Shown here piece by piece: positions 58,101 to 64,000 of a stretch of DNA of 64,000 nucleotides (its first letter is position 1; each line of letters opens with the position of its first letter). The DNA lies in NCBI GenBank assembly GCA_900404475.1, contig OUQQ01000024.1, forward strand, positions 1-64,000, read 5' to 3'. This stretch comes from Spongospora subterranea (Eukaryota; Endomyxa; Phytomyxea; Plasmodiophorida; Plasmodiophoridae). Both the position numbers and the translations under genes were made by a program. The notes beneath the pieces are model-generated. The model saw nothing but the letters and a program-made list of their open reading frames with translations. It was not told the DNA's origin and searched no databases.

Positions 58101-60330
58101 AGGCGACTCGATTCAGACCTTGGAATCGTCCAAAATGGAATACACCGAGGAACTTCTAATAAAAGAGGTGGAGGAAAATCGGAAAGCAAGGCGAGATCAA
58201 AGATCGAGCAGGTCAAATTGGTCGGCTGCGGCTGAGTCTGTAGCGGCTACAGAAACAGGGGCGGATAACAATGTTTTCAGCGCGGTTGGGGATGATGATT
58301 ACGACAGCGAGGGAGACGACGATAGTTTTGAGTCGCCGTACGATTCGGAAGATTTCGAAAAGGAAACCATTTTGGTCAAAGCAATACGTCGCATCTCCGC
58401 ACCAATTGTCGCTCTGCATCGGGCCAGCACCCAGAAGGTTTCGAAAACTCTGACGCGACGCTTCGGTATGGACTCAAATAATGGTTCATCATATGGACAA
58501 TTTGGCAAACCGCAAAAGTCAAATTCAAGGAACTCGCTAAAATCGGCGAACACATCCGTGACCATTAAATCGAGGATGTCATCTGCCCGCGTTCGTGTTG
58601 AATCCACAACCAGCAGTATCGACCCCACAAATATTCAACAGCAGTATTTTAAACGGCGTCATTTACGTCACATGTACAAAGATAAGCAGCTTCACCTGAC
58701 GATGGTCCGTCTGCTGTTGCGTCTGATGGTGGCGCGCAACCAAATGACGCTCAGCGATTATCTCTGCCATCGGATGCCGCTGACGCAGCTCCCTCATCAG
58801 ATCAACATCCCATTCATAGTGCATCAGCATATCAACTATCCTGCCAATTATAAAGCGTTAGCGGATCTGGAAGCTCTCGAGATTCGATCAGGGCCCTCTG
58901 CTCATCGCCTGTTGCGATTGTTATCCCTGCAAGCATTTCATTCGCAGGGATTTATCAACAAAAGGCGTAAGGTATATCGTTCTCGATAACTCTGTTGTCG
59001 CTGCTTCATAATATTATATAGGCGAAAGGACGGTTCGGATCCATATTCGAGTGTCAAGATGAGAATCACATCGATCCCATTGCTGTCAAGGTTATTGATA
59101 TCCCGTTTGCCTATCACGATTATTGCGTTGTTCATGATCTATTTTCGGAAATTGCAATAATGGAAAGGTAATTTTGTTGCTGGGCAGAAGATCTACCTTG
59201 GTTTGCGATGCTCAGTCGAGAGATTTAATCTTTGGTCAGGTTTCGGAACTCATCCAATATGTGTCATCTTTATGATTACGGCGTAAGCAAAGCTGGATAT
59301 CAACTGATCATGCCGTTGTTCCCGATGTCGTTACGCCAATGGCGCCAAGAGCAAAATCGCAATTTACAGATCATCTCGGATCGTGATGGCAATGAGCAAC
59401 CAGACCGCGAATCGAGCTTGCAGATGCTGGATGCTTGCTTGGCTATCTACAGCGATGTTTTACTAGCCGTCGATGATCTTCACACGAACTTCTGTATTCA
59501 TTTTGATCTGAAATGTGATAATGTCTTGGTTCGTCCGCTTCCTTCCTCCGGAGGCAAATCAAACTTCCAAATATCTCTTGCTGATTTTGGCGAATCTCTC
59601 ATGTGGAATCCATCGCTCGGTGAAGAACCGAACTCGCCAATTGGGCGAGGGACGGAAAATGTACAAAGCCCCGAAATTTTATCGCTGTCGTCGCCACCCG
59701 CGGATAATAAACGCAGGCCGACGTCTAAAGAGCGCCCGCAACGAAAGAGCACCCCTATTTCAACACCCGCTGATGTTTGGGCTACCGGATGTCTATTATA
59801 TGAACTTCTCACCGGCGAATACCTATTCGAAGAGAAGCAAGGGTTGCCCATATTTTTCCAGGTTGTTCATTTTACCGTGCAATTACATTTCTCTGCCTGA
59901 GAATCAATGATTGCGTTAGGTTATTTCAAAATCACAGCCTGTTGTGGCTCACAAACATAAGTGCCTTTTAGCAAACCTGTTCGGGGAGAGTATTGGCACT
60001 GCGATAGCGGATTTCATTGGCGCGGTCCTCGTGCGCAACGTTCTGCGGCGGCCTCGTGTCGTTCACGTCATCAACATGTTTGATCAGTTGCGATCGTCAA
60101 TTCAGCATTGGAAGGTTCAAATTAGTATATTTCGTGCTCCATAACTGATTTTTACTCAGAACGATAATCTGAAGTCACGAAACCCATCTCTGCAATGGTT
60201 GCGGTTTGACTCGATTCGGAGACCATTATCCATTACAAAAATCAAATGGCGACCTTCTCAAAAATACATATCAGAACACTCAGTTCATCCTTTGCTGACA
60301 CCAGAAGTCACAAAGCGAAGTTTGAAGAGG
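55111..60330 (+). CDS. Giant protein kinase with long alpha-solenoid N-terminus
   Basis: Exons about 55111-58971, 59022-59167, 59240-59861, 59938-60114 and 60160-60330 join in frame. The first is about 1287 codons with no intron and looks like a helical-repeat scaffold; it also has disordered, acidic segments near residues 900-1150. The kinase begins at its end: AKGRFGSIFE glycine loop, IAVKVID lysine, LYDYGVSKAGYQLIMPLF hinge, then catalytic loop IHFDLKCDNVLV (HFD for HRD), LADFGES and SPE. It ends with ADVWATGCLLYELLTGEYLF and a final lobe RNVLRRPRVVHVI. The DFG and HxD aspartates and the APE-like glutamate are present, so activity is likely. The first in-frame ATG is at 55111. I do not recognise the N-terminal family. 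Confidence 0.8.
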
Positions 60331-60433
60331 GTGCGAGTCGTATCTACAGCTGCCGCCCTTCCTTGCATTTTCCACGCCATTGTTAGTTAGCTACTCGCGC
60401 ACACAATTTCCAATTTTTTACGAAACCTCTTAG

Positions 60434-62020
60434 CTTGATCATCATCCAGAGTCCAGGGGATTAGCATCATTCATCGATACGAGTGTGCATCGCGTTACGA
60501 CATCGTGCTGGGTAGCTCCCAATTGCGACATCTCTACTAAAGTAAGAATCGGGCAAGTTTGCTCACTTTCCGGCGGAGATAGTGATATAACATTGTTATA
60601 GTCTTTCGCTCAGATTCGAATAAAGGGGATACGCCGGTTAGTTCATTGTGGGGTCGTTGAAAAGACGACAATCTTCGACAATGCCATTGGCCGCAACATC
60701 ATCGTTATCGGGGGCCGATTCGCTGGGCGTTTAAACAGCATCCCTTTGAGTATTGGAGTGTCCGAAGAAAGAACAGTTATCAACAACATTGGTACTTGCA
60801 AATACATATATGGCGTTGAGGTCCGAAACTCAAATTTTCAAAGGCGCTCCGCGTGAATCATATTTTTCCCAACGATATTCAGAACACTGCTTAATGTTAT
60901 AATTCTTCTTAACATGTTTGCCAGTGTTGCATTTCATAGCGCTCAGCAATGAAAAAGCGGTTCTATTACTAAATGTGGGAATGATTCTTTCAGCGCGATG
61001 GATTACGGGGTTCCTAGAACCATGTGTTGATGAAATCGTGGCCAGTATTCTGGAAGGCGATGGCATTCTGGTCTACGGTCAAGAAAATACGGGTCCGATC
61101 GTAGCAGTTCTCGTTTTCTTAATCCGAACTTATCGCGTATCGCTGATGGAAGCGATCTTGACGCTGCGCCAAAAGCATATCGTTTCCGCCATCGACCCTC
61201 GCGTTATGAAGGCAGTCCTGAAATGGTCTGCCAATCGACATATCGACAATTCGCAAGTGAAGTTCTCACAACATCAATACGGTTGCATGTGTGCCTCCAC
61301 CATCATCAAGCTTGATGCCAGCGTTGCCAACGCCGCCCATGGTTGCCATTGTGAGGTACTTTGAACACCAAAACTTTCTATTCTAATGTTCTGTTTTCAA
61401 TTACATCGTTTCCGAATATAAAGTTGCACAGAGCCGACAGACCCTTCATGGCACGACAAATAACGGGAACACTGAACGAGAACCATTCGGAAGCAATTGG
61501 CAAACCTTTCTTTAAGAATCTATCCGTAATTCGTTAATCTAATGAGTTTAGGATAATGAAGACCTGGACTGCCCTTCCGTATCATGCTGGAGTATGATTC
61601 GGCGAAATCTGAAATTGTACGGGCGTGACCTGGTTCAGATCCATTGGAGGCGATCAACAGTCGGTGGCCTAATACTAAACCGATGCCGAATCGGTGATCT
61701 GGTCGTGTGAGTGTTTTGAATTGTCAAAGTCGAAAGTTGAAGTTGTTAACTTTCATGGTCGATTTAGGTCTGGAGTGACAATGCCAATGAACAAACGGCA
61801 GCAATGGACCAATTTCAAGTGCAAAAGGTGTCACTACACACTAGTAGCGGTGGCGGGCCGGTGGGCCACAGTTGACCTGAGCACAATGAACCCGAATTAC
61901 GCACTGGCCGTTGTCACCAATGTGTCACAAATGCGGGATCAGCGTCCCAACAGTTTTCATCTTGTCACCGAATACCGAGCGGCAGCTTCTGACATCAACG
62001 GCTCAGAAATCTACAGGTGA
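60434..62020 (+). CDS. Probable 3' part: dual-specificity-phosphatase-like pseudoenzyme plus Cys-rich region
   Basis: Plausible exons 60434-60542 and 60602-60820 continue the kinase frame in phase. Then a segment near 60940-61360 reads DEIVASILEGDGILVYGQEN, VLVFLIRTYRVSLMEAILTL and a following helix. This matches the DSP fold around the P-loop (VLVHC..G.SRS, then ...AYLM....S...A). The catalytic HCxxGxxR is replaced by YGQENTGP, so no phosphatase chemistry is expected (compare STYX). After it come YGCMCAST, HGCHC, LDCPSVSCWSMIRRNLKLYG and NFKCKRCHYTL, a cysteine-rich tail that may bind zinc. Several exon joins here are unresolved. Whether it is the end of the kinase gene or a separate gene is inference, but no start codon or promoter-like gap separates them. 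Confidence 0.6.
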
Positions 62021-62246
62021 TCATTCTACGATCTGCCTTAAAACAAAACATAAATACATGCAAAAGCGGTTTAAAAACTACAAAACACGGACGGTTTCCG
62101 CAGACGATATAGTGTGTGACCAATGGTATTATGATGCGATCCCAGATATTGTCGAGAATATCCCATGCGAGGGATAGCCCAGGGTACATCGAGATACCAC
62201 TCTCGTGAATCTCCGCCCTCAGATCATCATACAATTGAACGAAATT

Positions 62247-62966
62247 ATGCCAACTGCCCTTTCGACAACGGGGCTGGGCGACCAGGATGGGACGTATTTC
62301 GAGCGACATGAGAATTACGAGCGGCGATTACGCGAAGGCAGTCACCGCTGGGCAGTCCGACGCATGGTTGAATTCGCCATATTGTGGCGGAAGCGATTTA
62401 CCGTCTTGAGCAACGTCATCAATGTAATGGCGTCGTCGGCGTTATTAGGATACGCAACATGGTTCATGATTGATAGCGCGGCTGATCTGGTCCTGCTCGA
62501 CCTGATCCAGAAAAACGCAATTCTGGCAGGTGCCAGTGTTGCAATCGCCGCCATCGGTGTCTGTATTGCTAGTCGAGTTCCTATCTGCGTCATCTACCTG
62601 CATTCAACATTGTTATTGGCCGGAGCAGTGGCCCAGTCGTTGCTCATTGTTCATCAATACATGGTCCAGCGATCGCCAGAGACCTATTTGGTCCAATCGT
62701 GGAACGCGGCCCCTACTGACGCCCGAGATTATATCCAACGCAGGTATAACTGTTGCGGTGGATACCAGGCGGACGGATCCACATCATGCTCTTTGCAGAC
62801 GCCGGTGCCGCCGCCCTGTTTGGGGCATCTGCAGACCATCCTGCTTCATCAAATACCGATATTTATGATCATGGACGGGGTGATTATTGTAGCCAATCTT
62901 ATCACAATCATCGCTTCAGTCCAACTCGCAAGAACTGTCTCGAAACAATCCATATTCTTCTTGTAA
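62247..62966 (+). CDS. Tetraspanin
   Basis: A single exon of about 239 aa from the ATG at 62247. Four hydrophobic helices are seen (VLSNVINVMASSALLGYATW, AGASVAIAAIGVCI, YLHSTLLLAGAVAQSLLIV, IFMIMDGVIIVANLITIIAS). The large loop between helices 3 and 4 carries YNCCGG, then SC and PPC, the CCG signature with four cysteines for two disulphides. The loop is short for the family (about 60 residues). The N-terminal cytoplasmic part is about 50 residues, longer than usual, and charged. Tetraspanins organise membrane microdomains with partner proteins. The neighbouring TRAP1 gene converges on it with about 120 bp between stops. Confidence 0.88.
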   Translation: MPTALSTTGLGDQDGTYFERHENYERRLREGSHRWAVRRMVEFAILWRKRFTVLSNVINVMASSALLGYATWFMIDSAADLVLLDLIQKNAILAGASVAIAAIGVCIASRVPICVIYLHSTLLLAGAVAQSLLIVHQYMVQRSPETYLVQSWNAAPTDARDYIQRRYNCCGGYQADGSTSCSLQTPVPPPCLGHLQTILLHQIPIFMIMDGVIIVANLITIIASVQLARTVSKQSIFFL

Positions 62967-63086
62967 CTCTCTCTCAGGGAGGATGGACCTGGCGTCAAAT
63001 TGCGGGAGAACCGGCTGATTAAGTCAATTAGATCCACACATATTAGGTCCAAACAATGCTTTAATTCATTTATAAACAGGGGTGGT

Positions 63087-64000
63087 TCACTGCGAGGCTG
63101 ATTTCGCCGTTTCTATCGTCGATTCTGCTTCCGGGGTCGATACCGTCGTCTGTTCCGTTTGAGGAATTGCTGTTGACGATGCCAAACAGGATTCCATAAG
63201 ACGATTAATGCGAGTTAGCATTAGACGAGGGTCGTCCATGAGACCCGCCGCCACCAGGGCGTTATCAAAAACCTGCTCGACTAGCTGGCTGGCCAACTCC
63301 GGATTCGAGTCGCGCATAGCGAAAATTCCTTTGATAATCGAATGCGATGGATTGATTTCCATTTTTTGCTTGCCTAAAGAATCAACCATAGTCTTTCCTC
63401 CCTAACAACTTTTAAGGTATAAGCTAAAACTTAGAAAATCTGACCCACCTCAACCATCTTCATCATTCGTCGAACGGCAGCGTTCTCATGGTCAATCAGA
63501 ATGGCTGGGGATGAAACAAGCCTCTTAGAAACGGATACACTCGAAACGCGCTTCCCTAGAACCGACTGCATATACGCCGGCATCCTGATCGCAGCAAAAC
63601 GACTTAGTTTGCAAATCAAACGTGTGTCCACCAAAAAAAACGTTAAGACAAACAAAAATGAAAGATTTTAGAAAACTAACATAACAAATTCACAATACCC
63701 TTCTTTGATGACGTTTTCCGCAGAATTGCTTTCATCAGTCTTGTCGTCGTGAGCAGTATCCTTCTTGTTTTCCAGGTGAGCAGATTCGATGGACATAAAT
63801 GGGCGGTCGGCGTGACGCCTCAAGTTCTGCATCACAAAATCGTCTACCTCGCGGTACAGGAACAAGACCTCAGTGCCGCGCTCTTTGAAAGATTCATAGT
63901 ATGGAGACGATAGAGCCAATTCACGACTAGGATTGACTATAGCACAAAATTGTTTAAACGCCGAGGCAGTTCGACAGAGAAGCTGTATATAAAAGTAACT
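63087..64000 (-). CDS. TRAP1: Mitochondrial Hsp90 TRAP1, C-terminal part (runs off window)
   Basis: Exons about 63699-64000 (open at the edge), 63445-63584 and 63087-63373 join in phase. The sequence matches TRAP1: NPSRELALSSPYYESFKERG, TEVLFLYREVDDFVMQNL, then VLGKRVSSVSVSKRLVSSPA and MKMVEVGKQKMEINPSH. It ends with LVEQVFDNALVAAGLMDDPR and a short tail. No C-terminal MEEVD or KDEL is present, which separates it from cytosolic and ER Hsp90 and agrees with the mitochondrial type. Only the middle-domain end and C-terminal dimerisation domain are in the window; the ATPase domain lies beyond 64000. TRAP1 folds matrix clients and dampens respiration. Confidence 0.93.

Noticed and set aside
1..64000. 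CRISPR arrays, operons, rRNA or tRNA genes
   Set aside because: The tandem repeats seen lack regular unique spacers, genes have introns and no polycistronic order, and I found no cloverleaf or rRNA signature by eye.

Overview
The window is nuclear DNA of a eukaryote, not a prokaryote. Genes are broken by short introns with GT..AG borders and CTAAC/CTGAC-like branch sites. Most of the introns I could fix are 48-62 nt long, although several genes also carry introns of 100-250 nt. The gene set is typical of a single-celled eukaryote with a motile cilium: a full-length intraflagellar transport protein IFT172, the axonemal/radial-spoke protein IQUB, gamma-COP, decapping enzyme DCP2, the organelle GTPase GUF1/LepA, mitochondrial Hsp90 (TRAP1), a tetraspanin, cathepsin L and a fungal-type Zn2Cys6 finger. 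This points to a flagellated protist on or near the opisthokont/amoebozoan side of the tree. I cannot name the species.

Layout. 1-4.9 kb is repeat-rich: a ~90 bp inverted repeat, a Zn2Cys6 gene, a dead Ty1/copia element and a short tandem motif. 4.9-14.4 kb holds a stand-alone cathepsin propeptide (I29) protein, IQUB, a seven-transmembrane receptor fused to an RGS domain, a cathepsin L, an elongin-B-like ubiquitin fold protein and an NAK-family kinase. 15.1-17.7 kb looks coding but is unrecognised. 17.8-18.7 kb has a duplicated segment and a minisatellite. 19.5-21.2 kb encodes a second 7TM-RGS fusion. 24.4-28.6 kb is gamma-COP in 17 exons. 29.2-30.7 kb is a truncated LINE lying just downstream of an acyl-CoA-binding protein gene. 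32.2-36.6 kb has small repeats, a coiled-coil protein and a six-exon SLC35-type transporter.

36.7-43.9 kb is IFT172 (12 exons, about 1734 aa), followed by single-exon DCP2. A tandem AAA+ ATPase and GUF1 are arranged head to head around a 3 x 19 bp repeat. 52.1-54 kb is a single-bromodomain BET protein. 55.1-62 kb is a very large kinase gene that seems to run on into a catalytically dead dual-specificity-phosphatase fold and cysteine-rich segments. A tetraspanin and the 3' part of TRAP1 close the window.

The genes do not form operons. Common themes are cilium biology (IFT172, IQUB), membrane signalling (two 7TM-RGS proteins, tetraspanin, NAK kinase, kinase/pseudophosphatase) and vesicle traffic (gamma-COP, NAK kinase, SLC35). 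The most unusual items are the two 7TM-RGS fusions, the kinase plus pseudophosphatase, and an AAA+ ATPase whose two ATPase sites both depart from consensus. Exon borders were set by eye from splice signals, reading frame and family alignment from memory. Where the frame sums to a whole number of codons I say so.
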